A stretch of 64,000 bases of DNA, from the NCBI GenBank assembly GCA_028023455.1, contig JAQFVV010000036.1:4527576-4591575 (forward strand), in the 5' to 3' direction. This document shows positions 1-12,039 of this stretch, piece after piece. Numbering within the stretch: the stretch's first letter is position 1; each line of letters begins with the position of its first letter. Both the position numbers and the translations under genes were made by a program. Origin of the DNA: Epiperipatus broadwayi (taxonomy: Eukaryota; Onychophora; Udeonychophora; Euonychophora; Peripatidae). The notes below the pieces were generated by a model. That model worked only from the letters and a program-made list of their open reading frames with translations, had not been told where the DNA came from and searched no databases.

Positions 1-800
1 ATAATGGATACGATTCAACGTATAATTCCATCGCAATGAAATGTAGAACCTCCCAACAAGTTTGAGATAAAATCATGATATGTAGTACAAGCTATTAAAA
101 CAATAGAGCTTTATTATGACTTTATTATACATTTTAAAAATATTGGGTAATCGTCTGAAATCAGGACAAGGCCACTTGGGGTGTTGTTTATGTGTCAAAA
201 CACATAAAAATGTCATTCACGGCCGGCCTTATGGCTAATACAACATTTAATATTATATTAACCCATTATGGCAGGCTGCTTTACATGATATTGCACAAAA
301 ATATTACAGCCTGTTTTATGCTTCGAAACTATTTACGTGTATTTGTTCTATTCAGAGCTGATTACTGTATCGCTTGAGGGTGTTTGAATTTCAAGTTGGT
401 ACAACTTTTCAAATCTCCGTAATAATGTCCTTTATATTTAAATAATGTTGTTAATTACTAATAATTGTCATATGGTCCCCACCCTTCCCTAAAAAATGTT
501 AATATGTAAAAAATTGGCAACGTGTATGTTCGAACACGCTTTGACAAAGCTCACGCACTAAGTCACGTTTCAGCATGGAAAATATACGAGACCAATAAAA
601 GGTCTGAGAAGAACATGCAATTTTTAAACTTTTTAGAATTGCTGAGTACAGAAAGTGTGTGAGATTGTGTCCTTTTTTCAGGCACAGAATGTCCACTTTT
701 TATTACAGCAATAAAATAATAAATAATTTTAAAAATCCAAAGTTTGAATCCTTTTTTTTTTCATTTCATTAGAAATTGACAAGTATTTGGATTATATTTT
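1..800. other. A+T-rich non-coding stretch
   Basis: No open frame of gene quality, RNA gene or recognisable transposon was seen. Short frames here lack codon structure and homology that I recognise. Confidence 0.4.
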
Positions 801-804
801 TTGC

Positions 805-1530
805 AGTGGGGTTAAAATAAATGACTATTTTTGTTGACTTTTTGTTAATAATAACAAAGTATGAAATCCCCCCCCCCCCCAAAAAAAAAAAGCAGTTTAT
901 TGTAGAAGGCCAAAAAAGAAAAAAAAAGGTAATTCAAACTAAATATAAAGAAAAATAAAAAGTGAGAAAAAGTTGTTGGAAAAAAAGTAACTTATTGACT
1001 TTTTGTTACAATTCTTTTTCTGAGTGTGGGGGTGGGGGTTTTAAAACAATTTTTTATTCCCAAAAAAAACACAAAAGTTACTTTTTATTTAATAATAAGA
1101 AAAACAATTTGCTCAACCCCCCCAAAAAAAAGATTGAATAAATTCGAAATAATACCCAAATAATTGCATTATATTTTTTCATCAGGGTTAAAACAAGTGG
1201 GGTTCAAATAAATGACTATTTCTGTTTACTTTTTGTTAATAATAACAGTATGAAAGCCTCCCAAAAATCTGTTTATTGTAGAAGCAAAAAAAAGGCTAAT
1301 TCAAACGAAATATAAATAAAAGTATAAAAAGTGAAAAAAAGTTGTTTAAAAAAAGTAAAATTATTGACTTTATGTTACAATTATTGATCCAAGGGTGGGA
1401 GTGGGGATTTCAAAACAATTTTTGAACCTCTACCAACACAAAAGTTAGTTTTGATTTAAGAAGAAGAAGAAAAACAATTTAGTCAGCCAAAAAAAAAAAA
1501 GGTAGAACAAAGTCAAAACAAGTCCCAAAT
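805..1530. repeat. diverged ~390-bp tandem duplication, low complexity
   Basis: Two blocks repeat in direct orientation. The motif AAATAAATGACTATTT is at 815 and again at 1206, and blocks around 933-1057 and 1303-1426 match each other with many substitutions and homopolymer-length changes. The sequence is purine- and pyrimidine-run rich, including C11 near 869. No coding potential is seen. Confidence 0.6.
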
Positions 1531-2004
1531 AATTATCCCATTATATTTTTTCGGCAGAGTTAATTTTTTTTGTCTTGAAACAGTCCAAAGTTTTAAAATT
1601 CAAAAAATTAAATTACCAAAATTTTTTGGATAAAAAAAAATATCAGGTTAAAAAAAACAATGTAAATGAAAATAAAAATTTGTTTGATAAAAAAGAAATT
1701 ATGTTGTAAATGAAATAAAAAATTTGTTTAATCAAAAAAAAAAAAAACATGTTCTATAAAAAAAAAAAAAAAAGTTGTGGCGGCCCAGTAACATTATATT
1801 TGATTGATTTTTGTATAGCATCAATGCCCCAAGTGGCTGTGCCCGTATTTTAGATGATTACCAAGTATTGTTTATACTGATAATAAACAAAATTGTAACT
1901 ACAGTTTTAACAAATAAAACAATAATTAATAATTTTGGAAAAAATAAATATCCAAAATTAGTATTAAAATCCCTTTCAATATGTCAGACCATTTTATTCA
2001 CTCT

Positions 2005-2286
2005 AAGTGTTATTTACCTCATTGAAAAAATTAAAAGACTGAAGTGGAATTGGGCTGACATATTTGTAGAAGAGATGATAATAGATGAACAATTGAAATC
2101 TTAAACTGTATTCCAAGAGATTGTAAAAGACCCAGAAAAAGACCCCATGTGAAATGGATGGATGAAATAAGTAAGTGTGCAGGTGTGATGCAGAGAAAAG
2201 AAGCTAAAGATCAGAGAAGATGGATTGAACCTGGAGAGACCTTCATCCTGCAGTTGATTGATAATGATTGATGATGATGATGATGT
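2005..2286 (+). pseudogene. RTE-clade LINE, 3'-terminal fragment
   Basis: The 3' end of an RTE-type ORF2 followed by a (GATGAT)n tail. Readable segments, broken by stops, include LIEKIKRLKWNWA and RWIEPGETF, which match the C-terminal block of the larger copy ending at 39377. In that family this block follows the reverse transcriptase and ends just before a very short 3' UTR with a GATGAT microsatellite tail. It is 5'-truncated, lacks every catalytic motif and is non-functional. Confidence 0.75.
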
Positions 2287-2289
2287 TGG

Positions 2290-4660
2290 AAATAAAAAAA
2301 TGTGTTGAGTAAATTATTTTCTGTGGTTTTCTAATTTTATTTCAATAACAACTACCTACTACTATCAGTTAGTAAAACTTTAATTCTGATAAAATTTTAC
2401 AAAAATAAATGAAAACATTTTAAAAATATAAATTATAATTAGTATTTGTTAATAATGGTTTATTTCATAGAATTTTAGTATTTTTTTATTTTTCTATTTT
2501 TATAATTCTAGCCTAAACGCAATCATTGTGTTACTGATATATATATATAAAACAACAAATATTTATAATCTTCATTTATTTGGTAATGCTGTTTATAAAC
2601 ATACCTACTACAAATGTTGCCAATTTATAAATAATTAATTCTTTCATATGAATATTTATTTTAATAAATAAAATAAAGATAATAGTTTAATTCATAAGAA
2701 GTTTTATGTATATACATGTATGAAAACTATGTATTATTAATTGTCTATATTAAAAATAAAATTCACATAAATATTAGCAAAACCATTTTTTTGATTTTAA
2801 AAAAGATCATGGTGAAAACAACATGTAATTTCTTGTTCAACAGAATAACAAAATTTGTTTTCTTTAATAATTATTAACGAGCATATAGTGAGTCCCTTTT
2901 CATGTTATCAATATCTTGACAACTACGTCAAGCAAATAATATGTATTTGGTAAATTTATCATTTCTGAAATTTATCTTTTTTATGATTATTATCAGTTTT
3001 TTAAGGTATTTGAAATGAAAAACATAATTATTACATTTTTCATAGTTTTATAATCATCATCTAAATAATATTTTTATAAAATTACATAAAACATAACTCT
3101 GTGCATAATATATATATATTACATCCATTATGCAAAATAGATTAATACATTGTTGTGAGCTAATTGATTTTTATATATCTAGAAAAGTTATAAAAGGCAT
3201 AATGACTTATAACTTTGTACTGATGCTAGCTATTTTCTTCTTTTTTTTCTGAAAATATGAATATACAATCTAAGAGTGAAAACAATTCAAATATCAAACT
3301 ATCAATTACATTTGAAATAGAAGTTTTAATTAGCCAATAATTATAAAAGTAATCAGAAAATGCATTAGCAAGGTAATTTTATCATTATTTTATCTTTTTA
3401 ATCAAGATAATTTTTTTTGTTTTATATGTAAATGTGATAAAACCTTAATTGATCATATATCTTTATATATATATTTAAAATCAAACAGATATCATTTTTC
3501 TTTAAACTCATTATTTCCTTCTTGAAATATACACATGGTGGGACTCCAAAATAACAGGAATCATTCTCTGGTTTGCACACCTATTGTAATATATGCTTCA
3601 GGTGTTACATATTTCTTGGAGGGATTCTTCTGTATCAACTTCCAAATGGAATCGATGTAAGAAATTGTGGAACCACTAATGCCTGTGTTTGGGAAGCATA
3701 TGTTATAGGACAATCATCAAGTTTTGATGAATAACATATTACAGTTTCCAATCCATATTCTGACATGTCTGTTGTTAGCATGACGTTTTACATGTTATCA
3801 TAGTGGGTGAGGAGTCCTTCAGATGTTAGTTAGACTTTGACTTGTTCAAATTATTTTTTTTAACACATCCCCAATTTCAAACTTTATTTTTCCTTAACAG
3901 GTTATATAAGCATTGGGATGCATGTGCCTTGCACTTTAAGAAGGTTTTAAAGTAGTTTAGTAGTTCAAGAAATGCTTGGAGTTTGCATTTTGGATTCGTC
4001 TTTTTTTATACATAATGATTGAAATGTTCAAACGAGTAACGCTGACTTTGTTTTTAACAAAAATGACTTCTTTTTTTTTAATTTACTTCATAATGATCAC
4101 ACACTTTGTCTCCAAGTTCTAAAACATTTACGTGATGTGGTGAAATGTAAACATCTCATTTTATGCAAAGACAAGAGTGCAAACTCAACCCAACAGTGTC
4201 ACCTCTCAAAGCCTTGAGTGTGAAACACTTTTTAATTAAATTCAGCACCCTCAGAGAACTGAGAGGGAAATGACAAAAACAGTAAAATGCATCACATGGC
4301 AAGTGTTTCTGGCCAACTTCGAAAGTGTCAAACTAATTTAGACTGGTGCATTGAATTAAATAGACTGTTTTTTAAAGCAATACAATTTACAACATCTACA
4401 AATAACTATACAATATTTTATTAACAAAATTCTGGTTATTTTTGGGTCCTCCTGTGTATATTGCAATAAAGTAGAAAATCACATAACATTGTTTTTATAT
4501 ATTATAATGTATTTTTGTTTTATAAAATATTGTATATAATGTATGATATGTGTGTATAACTTCGACTATATATATTAAGCCAATAGAAAACTGATGAAAA
4601 AGAATAACACATTTTGCCCATCTTATAAACAACAATGCAGTGGAAATAAATTATATATAT
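2290..4660. other. A+T-rich stretch with an unrecognised higher-GC segment
   Basis: Mostly featureless A+T-rich DNA. The part at about 3530-4330 is visibly richer in G+C and has fragments on the minus strand that look like decayed coding sequence, but frames are interrupted and I do not recognise the family. An old transposon is possible. Confidence 0.3.
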
Positions 4661-4671
4661 ATATATATTAA

Positions 4672-5095
4672 ACTGAGAGAAACTGCAGACCTCTCGCACT
4701 CATTAGTATAACAGCCAATCAGATCAGTTTCTCTCAATTTAATTTCAATACTGTTTGCACTTATAAAAAATAAATATTATTTACATATGTTACTACATGA
4801 AAAACTACTGTGTAGTAAATCGTAGGATTTCACGCTGTATGTAATTTAAACTCAGTGAGTTAAGTGTGAAGATATTTAATATTCACGCTTTCAGATCTAA
4901 GTACTTTAGACTGGCTTGGATATAAAGAGAGACAAGTAAAGAATGAGGTGGACCACCCTTTTCTTGTTAAATGCTCTGTCTTGTGTTTACAATCTGATTG
5001 GCTGTTATACTAATGAGCGCTAGAGGTCTGCAGTTTCTCTCAATTTAATTTCAATACTGTTTGCACTTTATAAAAATAAATATTATTTATATATA
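4672..5095. mobile_element. MITE-like inverted-repeat element
   Basis: About 50 bases at 4675-4725 reappear as the reverse complement at 4994-5043, containing GAGAGAAACTGCAGACCTC. A direct copy of the flank (TTTCTCTCAATTTAATTTC) follows each end at 4729 and 5034. The roughly 270-bp interior has no open frame. Long terminal inverted repeats with a non-coding interior suggest a non-autonomous DNA transposon or fold-back element. The superfamily is not identifiable. Confidence 0.55.
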
Positions 5096-5099
5096 TTGT

Positions 5100-7060
5100 G
5101 TAGTAAAATATCCATGGGGCAAAGTTATCACATTTATTTGCAGTTTTGCTGACCCTGGGGTCTAATCCAGACAATGTAAATTTTATTTTATTTTTACAAG
5201 TTCTAATATGGCAGATTTTTTTTCATATTAACTACCCATAGCCAATCAATAACTCTTTTTATGTAACTACTACTATTAATTGTAAATATGTCAAACTTAT
5301 TCCATACACAACTATGACATCATTGTATATTCTAATGATTATTAATAATCATTGAGGTTAGAAAATATCATATTTTTGGAACATATATACACTGTAAAGT
5401 TCAATTTATACTAATTAGAGATTAAGTTTGTTCGAAGCTCCCGTGTAGACATTATTTACTGAGACTGCAGGATTTGCAACTTATTATCGGACTAATATGT
5501 AAGAATCTCTTTTAAATAATAACGTGAGCAGAAATAATTAAAATGTAATTAAACTTTTTTAATATTTAATTACAAAAATTGACAGTAAGGAAATATTTAA
5601 AAATAATATGAGATTTTTAGTCAATTACAAAAGCAGTCTTTATCAATCAATACTAATTATTAAAAATTACAATATTATATAAAATTTTATTTTGTGGCCA
5701 ATGCATAAACAAATAACACTTTTTTTTTTTTTTACAGATTATCCTCTTCTAAATTTAATTTATATGTGACCAATATAGAACACAATTTTTTTTTTTTAAT
5801 TTCTTTCACATTATTCTAAGTTTTAATGTGGAAATCGTTGGGTTTTTTATATATATAGAAATGTTATAATATTTTAACCCAAACGTTCTTGCATCATTTT
5901 AATATAGAGAGTAACATACTTTTTATAGATAAAATTTGAATTTATATTTTGGATTCATTATTGCTTGTTATCATGTTGTCATTATAAACACATTAAGACT
6001 CTTTCTTATCAGCCATCTTCCTGGTAATAGAAATCATTCAGCAATGTTACATTAATTCTTAAAAAATAGAAAAAAATATTGTTTTAATTTTAAAATGCAT
6101 TATTTATTTAATTTTAATTTGTCAATTAAGTATTTATTTTCAATAAAATCCCCATAAATAAAAAACTAAGTAAGTGAAACAGAAGTTAATTTTTTATTGA
6201 ACAAAACTTTCAACATGGTGCAAAACCAGAATGGTAAAGATTATAAGCATAATAAACTGAAGTATAAAGTTTGTGGCATTTTTGTTCGATATACCTTATA
6301 AAATTTTGTCAAAGAAAAATTTGATGACTTTTCTAACTGTTGTTTAATAAGTAATATTGCATTGGAACAAAATATACTACAGTTAAAATCTAAAATAGTT
6401 CAATTTTCTAAAATGTGGAAAGTGAACACTTGAGCATTGATTGTCCATATTAAAAATGTACTCACTCTCATATTTTGTAAGAATTGTTGAGTATTTCACT
6501 CGGAAAAAGCACAGTAATTCTATGCTTTACCAAACTGTTTTGCTATTACCATTTCATGTTAAACTTATAGCTGATGTCATCCCCTAACAAAATTGACACA
6601 GTGTTTGAATTTTTCAAATATTTTAATAATTATAAAGAAAACATCAATTTTTCATTTCAATAAAAATTTTATTAACAATAAATAGTGATTACATACTAAA
6701 AAGGATAAATAAATGAATAAATTGTACAACATCAATTTTTAAAGCAGATTTTGATAGATTTATTTTAAATCCACATTTGTTGTTCACATTAAAAAAAAAC
6801 TTGAAATAAAAAAAAATTTATTCATTTCTGAAAGAATTTTTACCCTACTATGTACTTTGTTCTTAATTGCAAGTCAGTTTTTTAATATGTAAAATGATCA
6901 AATATGTTGTTGTTTTTTAATATTATTTGTTTGTATTAAGTTCATATATATATATGCTAGTACACCTGGTGAATTGTATTATTCTTTTTTCTATTTTTTT
7001 AGTATGTTGCATTTTTGGTTCTGAACAGCATAATCATTGACGGTTCATTTTCATATTACA
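5100..7060. other. A+T-rich non-coding stretch
   Basis: No gene, RNA or recognised repeat was seen beyond homopolymer and (AT)n runs. Confidence 0.4.
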
Positions 7061-7064
7061 TCTA

Positions 7065-7305
7065 TGTGATAATTAAGTGTGATTAGCTCTTGTGCCTAAA
7101 ATGTTGTTATTTATAATGTATCAAACCTTCTTTATTCTCCTCTTTTGTTTTGCATTCTAAGAACACTAGTTTGATGTTTTGTGAATCGATGTTATGTCTG
7201 CGTTCTTTTTTGTAATCTAAAAATACTAAAAACAAAGGAAGCTTGATACATTGTAATTACCAATAATATTATAAAGAAAAGAGCTATTAGCATATATAAT
7301 TATCA
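7065..7305. repeat. imperfect inverted repeat, possible MITE
   Basis: The left part (TAGCTCTT, then AATGTATCAAACCTTC) pairs with the right part (GAAGCTTGATACATT, then AAGAGCTA) in inverted orientation with many mismatches. The non-coding interior is about 100 bp. It may be an old MITE, and I am unsure of its limits. Confidence 0.35.
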
Positions 7306-7309
7306 AACC

Positions 7310-9040
7310 ATTAAAATATGTAAATTATTTCATTCACATATTGTTTGGCATGATGGAAACTATGATCTGTGAACATCTAACTTGTAAACGCTTTTCAGTT
7401 ACATCGTTATTTATAACCTTGGAAAATGTTATATATTTTAGCTTACATATATGTAACAGCCATTATTTATTGATGTCATTGTAAAAATAACAGAATATAT
7501 ATATTACTTAGATGTATAGGTTTGAAATGACAAAAAAATATTTTGATAAGATGGAGCTTTTTTTTTTCATTTTATTTTATATATTGTAAATGTAATTCAG
7601 ATTTTTGTTTTGCAATAATCTTACTTAACGAATCCCTGATTCTTGTTATTTGTAGGAAAATAATAAAATTATAGGCTTCTTCCGATATGAACAGTAACTT
7701 ACTTTACATTCTTAGAATAAACGATAACATTTTAATTATAAAAACATGATATGGGTTCAATGACTCATCATTCCAAAAAAAGTGTAATGAAAACAAATCA
7801 TTATTGACCACTTTAGCTATTTGATGGATAGTATAAATGGTGAATGCTTTATGATTTATTAATCCTTATTTTATTATCGAATTAAGACTTGTTAAATTAC
7901 CGTTAACTATTCAGTACTTAAATGACTAACTGGAATCTCTATGTAATGACTATCTAAAACATTTAATGCATATACACGTAAAAATGATATATAAGTGCGA
8001 AGCCAAAAGTTCGTCAAATATATTTGAGCTAAAATTAAACATTTATTAAATACTAACTTCAAATTGACAAATTTCGTTTCGCAAACTCTCTTGTGATTTA
8101 TGTCACAAACTAATATTTAAATATCTTTATAATATTTTTTTTTTCTTTTAACTTGCAGTGATTTAAAGGTTAATGCTTAAACTTATATGATTTGCAAATT
8201 TTTTTAGAAGAAACTAAACTATCTGAAAATCTTTAAACAATTTTATTTTACAATTTTATTAATAATAAATGATGTGATTAAATATAAATATAAAATGATG
8301 TAATTATAATTTTTAAATAGAAAGGTGATTAAAATCCAAACATTGAAGATGTGGTCTTCTCATTAAACATTATTCTTAATATAGTAAGGAGAATTCCTTA
8401 TATTATTTTTATCAATAATTTCAGGAAGTTTTTTAGGATTTAAACTTGATTTTATTTGTTAATTACTTTTCTGCTAGGCATTCTTTTTCTCTTAAGATTT
8501 ATCAGCTATCTTTTAAGACAAATATTTGTTTATGACTATTGTGTCTTTGCTAACATTAATATATTTTACTAATAAACTTTTGTTTTCTTACTATTTATGA
8601 ATACAAATTGCTTCCTATATATGTCAATCAGGAATACACGTTTTATCCAGAAATAGTGGTATATGCAGCATTCTACTTTATTACAGCTACGACACAGTAT
8701 GTTATTGTATATTACAATATTATCAGCAAATAGGCTTTGTGGTCTTAAACTCAATAGATATTTCCATTTTATCTTTTTGTTGCAGCTTAGTACTACAAAA
8801 CTAATTCTAAATCCCTTTAATCTATTATTTCAGTATTATCTAGAAAAATCTAGATGATATATTTGGTAAGTCTTTGTGTGAACGAAAATAATATTATCGA
8901 ATCTGATCTAGATTACCCAATTCATAAATACATTACATAGCATGCCATCAAAAAATATAAAATCCCTCTTGCTTACCCAAAAAGTAAAAAAATAAAATCA
9001 ATAGAAATCCTAAGCTCTGAGTTATCAATATATATATATA
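7310..9040. other. A+T-rich non-coding stretch
   Basis: I see nothing beyond simple A/T runs. The short overlapping frames on both strands near 8570-8860 have no recognisable product. Confidence 0.4.
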
Positions 9041-9045
9041 TCTCA

Positions 9046-9415
9046 TATCTCTGGATGAGAATCTCAGCCTCAGTGTGGCCTTTGGGTATTCCATCATCAG
9101 ATTTTCAATTGGATAGATGGTTAAGAGTTGGGGTATGGAGTGGAATGAAGCCTGTCCATTAAAGTATGAAGATTGGCTATCTTAATATATATATATATAT
9201 CTGAGCACTTACTGCATATATGTGTAGAGATAATAATCTGGATCAACTGATGATTGCTGATTTAGCATGAAATATGTAAATTGGTGATTATTTATCTTTT
9301 TGACATATATGTGTTCAAGTATATCAGTGTTATGAGATAGAGTGGAAAGTGGTGTGTTGTGTGAAAGTCTGTGCTAATATACCCTACATATTACACATAT
9401 TGATACAGGTATATA
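9046..9415 (+). mobile_element. hammerhead SINE family B, copy 1
   Basis: First of two direct copies of a dispersed repeat of about 370 bp; the second is 474 bp downstream, measured at the ribozyme core. Order: a head with ATGAGAATCTCAGCCTC, an (AT)n segment, a hammerhead motif at 9242-9285, then a tail equivalent to the tRNA-like segment of other copies. The tandem arrangement resembles that of retrozymes, whose RNA monomers are released by self-cleavage. Confidence 0.7.
9242..9285 (+). ncRNA. hammerhead ribozyme, family B (stem III damaged)
   Basis: Stem I AUCAA/UUGGU, core CUGAUGA at 9247-9253, stem II UGCU/AGCA with a U-U at its base, and GAAA at 9269-9272. The base expected to pair with A15.1 is A instead of U, so cleavage is probably impaired. 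Confidence 0.7.
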
Positions 9416-9521
9416 ATAAGCCTTACTTTAGTTAATACATAGCAGAGATGTCTTCCCATCCCTCATATATGTATTAAATGGATTATGTTCTGTACAGGAG
9501 GGGTCAGACTGACTTTAGGGC

Positions 9522-9893
9522 GACATGGGTGTGATGAGAATCTTGGCCTCAGGATGGTCTTTGAACATTTAATCATCAGATTTTCAATTGGATGGAAAGT
9601 TGAAGAGTTGGAGTATGGAGTATATTGAAGCCTGTCCATTAAAATATGAAGATTGGCTATCTTAATATATATCTGAGCACTTATTGCATATATATGTGTA
9701 AATATGATTATCTGGACCAACTGATGATTGCTGGTTTAGCATGAAATATTATATTGGAGATTATTTATCTTTTTATATACATGTGTTCAAGTGTATCAGT
9801 GTTATGAGATAGAGTGGAAAGTAGTGGGTCGTGTGAAAATCTGTGCTCATATATCCTATATATTACATATATTGACACACGTATATAATAACC
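9522..9893 (+). mobile_element. hammerhead SINE family B, copy 2
   Basis: Tandem partner of the copy at 9046, separated from it by about 105 bp that includes a 40-bp block also present at 33117-33158. Same layout: head, (AT)n, hammerhead at 9716-9757, tail. No open frame. Confidence 0.7.
9716..9757 (+). ncRNA. hammerhead ribozyme, family B
   Basis: Stem I ACCAA (9716-9720) pairs with UUGG (9754-9757). Core CUGAUGA at 9721-9727, stem II UGCU/AGCA, GAAA at 9743-9746, a short A+U stem III and A at the cleavage position. All core residues are present. The U-U pair at the base of stem II may lower activity. Confidence 0.78.
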
Positions 9894-9899
9894 CGTATT

Positions 9900-10286
9900 T
9901 CAGTTATTATAATTCTTGATGAACCGTGTTAGAGTTTACAATATAAATACAATGAAAATATTATACTGTATGGTATTTTAATACACTTCAAGTTATACAA
10001 ATATTTATTAATATGTCTAACGGAAACTTGTTTACACTCCACCGTGTTCAAAACTAATACCAACACCATCAATTCCTATTTTAACTAATTATTTTTGCTA
10101 TTTAATCAATTTTTAAGAATTCCATATTTTAGTAAAACCTGATTGTACAATTTTAAGTGTAGATATTTTTTGCATTTAAAGAAAAAACATATCAATATTT
10201 TCTATTATACTAAATATTACAAGGAAATTTACTTGGCAATCTACTATAGTGCCAAAAACCATATTTTTATTGATAACATATTATTT

Positions 10287-10319
<33 letters not shown>

Positions 10320-11200
10320 CACACAAACAAAGTTTAGATTACACAGATATTTTTTATAAGACTAAATACTTATCTAAACTATAATTACTTATAGAATGAG
10401 TGTTTATTAAGAATGTTAGTGACAATAAATGTTCAAGCTGTAGGAGTGAGCATTTGAGATATACTGTAGACTGCCAAATTTTGTTTATGGTATTCCTAAG
10501 GAAGAATTTGAAAGAATACAGGATGAAATGAATCATTCTTTATTATTTCTTTTGAGTATATTATGTCAAATATTTGTGCAAAGCAGTATACAAATTACAT
10601 GTTTCTCAGTATGTGAACAATCACATATGAATTGTAGAGGTGAAACTCAGTTACATATTTTTTTCGGTTGATATACATTTTTATAAAATCCAAACACATG
10701 TAGAGATAATAAATGTGGGCAGATTTTAAATTAGTATGGACAATTATTGCAAAAAGATAACTAAAGGTTTGGGATTTAGCATAAATCAGTCATTGAGAAA
10801 CATTTTAGTTGAAAATCTATTAAATTAAATGAAAATATTAACCATCATTGAAGATTGTAAAAAATTTGAAATGTGGTTAATGTCTGAGAAACCGGCAAGA
10901 TTGTCATAGAAAATTGCTTGGTTGATATTTTCTTTAAATCTCTAAATGATATGACAAAAAGGGATTTGATATTATACTGATATAATACTTCAGTATGATC
11001 AATGGCATGATGAAATGAGCAATGGTATTGGGGGTGGGGGCATCAGAAATTGGATTAAGAAAACTCACAGTATGAATATTGATTCAAATATAAGTTACAA
11101 AATATATGATACATGTTGAATTGAGGCCTAGTTTGCCTGTGAGATAGCATATGATTATGACTGATAAAAATGTAAAAATGATCCTTAAACATATACTTTT
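9900..11200. other. A+T-rich non-coding stretch
   Basis: Contains an (AC)n(AT)n microsatellite at about 10287-10325. Nothing else is recognised. Confidence 0.4.
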
Positions 11201-11202
11201 AT

Positions 11203-11214
11203 TATAGATATAAG
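11203..11214. repeat. 12-bp target-site duplication, left
   Basis: TATAGATATAAG. The identical 12-mer occurs at 12027-12038, exactly flanking the inverted dimer between them. Confidence 0.75.
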
Positions 11215-11323
11215 TAATATATAAAGAGCCTGCTACTAGCTCTAAACAAGCTTAATTATTTTATTTTTTATGATAAATGCTACAAGAGAAAATACATGAA
11301 ACTTTTATCTATGATGGTCCCCA

Positions 11324-11364
11324 TCCCCAGACCAGTTTCGAGCTATGGCTCTCATCAGTGAGGA
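11324..11364 (-). ncRNA. hammerhead ribozyme, family A, consensus core
   Basis: On the minus strand: stem I UCCUCA/UGGGGA (one G-U pair), core CUGAUGA (plus 11352-11358), stem II GAGC-CAUA-GCUC (four perfect pairs), GAAA (plus 11336-11339), minimal stem III with A15.1-U16.1 and C-G around a two-base loop, and GUC with cleavage expected after C (plus 11330). Every catalytic residue matches the family consensus. The very short stem III is the form that usually works best as a dimer. Confidence 0.9.
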
Positions 11365-11820
11365 GCTAGGACATAAGATTCAAAATATTAACTCAAGCCA
11401 AGCATTTATCTAATTCTTAAATATTAAGAAAAAGATCCAAATCTTCAGACACCTACATGTCTTCAAACTCAGCTCTTTAACCAATGAAACTATATGAGCC
11501 TGAACTAAATTCAGAGATCCCATATATTAGTAGGCTTAGCAATTTAATATAGCCAAAGCCCTAATAGCAAAATTATAATAGAAAAAACCAGTCATATATC
11601 ACATGACCTATATAGCTTGTATTAGGCTTTGGCTATATTAAGTTGCTAAGCCTACTAATATATAAGATATCTGAATTTAGTTCAGGCTCATATAGTTTCT
11701 TTGATTAAAGAGCTGAGTTTGAAGACATGTAGGTGTCTGAAGATTTGGATCTTTTTCTTAATATTTAAGAATTAGATAAATGCTTGGCTTGAGTTAATAT
11801 TTTGAATCTTATGTCCTAGC

Positions 11821-11861
11821 TCCTCACTGATGAAAGCCATAGCTTGAAATCGGTCTGGGGA
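11821..11861 (+). ncRNA. hammerhead ribozyme, family A, consensus core
   Basis: Stem I UCCUCA/UGGGGA, CUGAUGA at 11827-11833, stem II AAGC-CAUA-GCUU, GAAA at 11846-11849, stem III AU-CG-GU, and C17 at 11855. Relative to the left-arm copy, stem II has compensating changes (GAGC/GCUC to AAGC/GCUU), which supports the structure. Confidence 0.9.
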
Positions 11862-12026
11862 TGGGGACCATCATAGATAAAAGCTACATGTATTTTCTCT
11901 TGTAGCATTTATCATAAAAATAAAAAAATAAAATTAAGCTTGGGTAGAGCTAGTAGTAGGCTCTTTATATATTACATATTGGTAATACAAGCTATATAGG
12001 TCATGTGATATATGACTGGTTTTTAC

Positions 12027-12038
12027 TATAGATATAAG
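12027..12038. repeat. 12-bp target-site duplication, right
   Basis: TATAGATATAAG, identical to 11203-11214. Confidence 0.75.
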
Positions 12039-12039
12039 C

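Larger units (their letters stand above)
11215..12026. mobile_element. hammerhead element family A, inverted dimer
   Basis: Two near-complete monomers of about 405 bp lie head to head: 11215-11617 and the reverse complement at 11618-12026. Each has a hammerhead, on opposite strands. The arms start at different points of the same monomer. The left arm runs from TAATATATAAAG to AGCTTGTA. Read in the same orientation, the right arm starts at AAAACCAGTC and continues past AGCTTGTATTACC into TAATATATAAAG. The monomer is thus circularly permuted. The insertion is flanked by 12-bp direct repeats. No open frame is present, so it must depend on proteins supplied in trans. Confidence 0.8.

Noticed and set aside
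1811-2104. 97-codon open frame as a gene
   Set aside because: Its 3' part is the RTE fragment; the rest is A+T-rich sequence without codon structure.
3530-4330. A mariner or other transposase on the minus strand
   Set aside because: Translation of the minus strand gives no catalytic triad or recognised block, and frames are short. It was left as unrecognised.
9085-9110. TCATCAG in the head of family B as a second ribozyme
   Set aside because: There is no GAAA at the right distance and no pairing strands.
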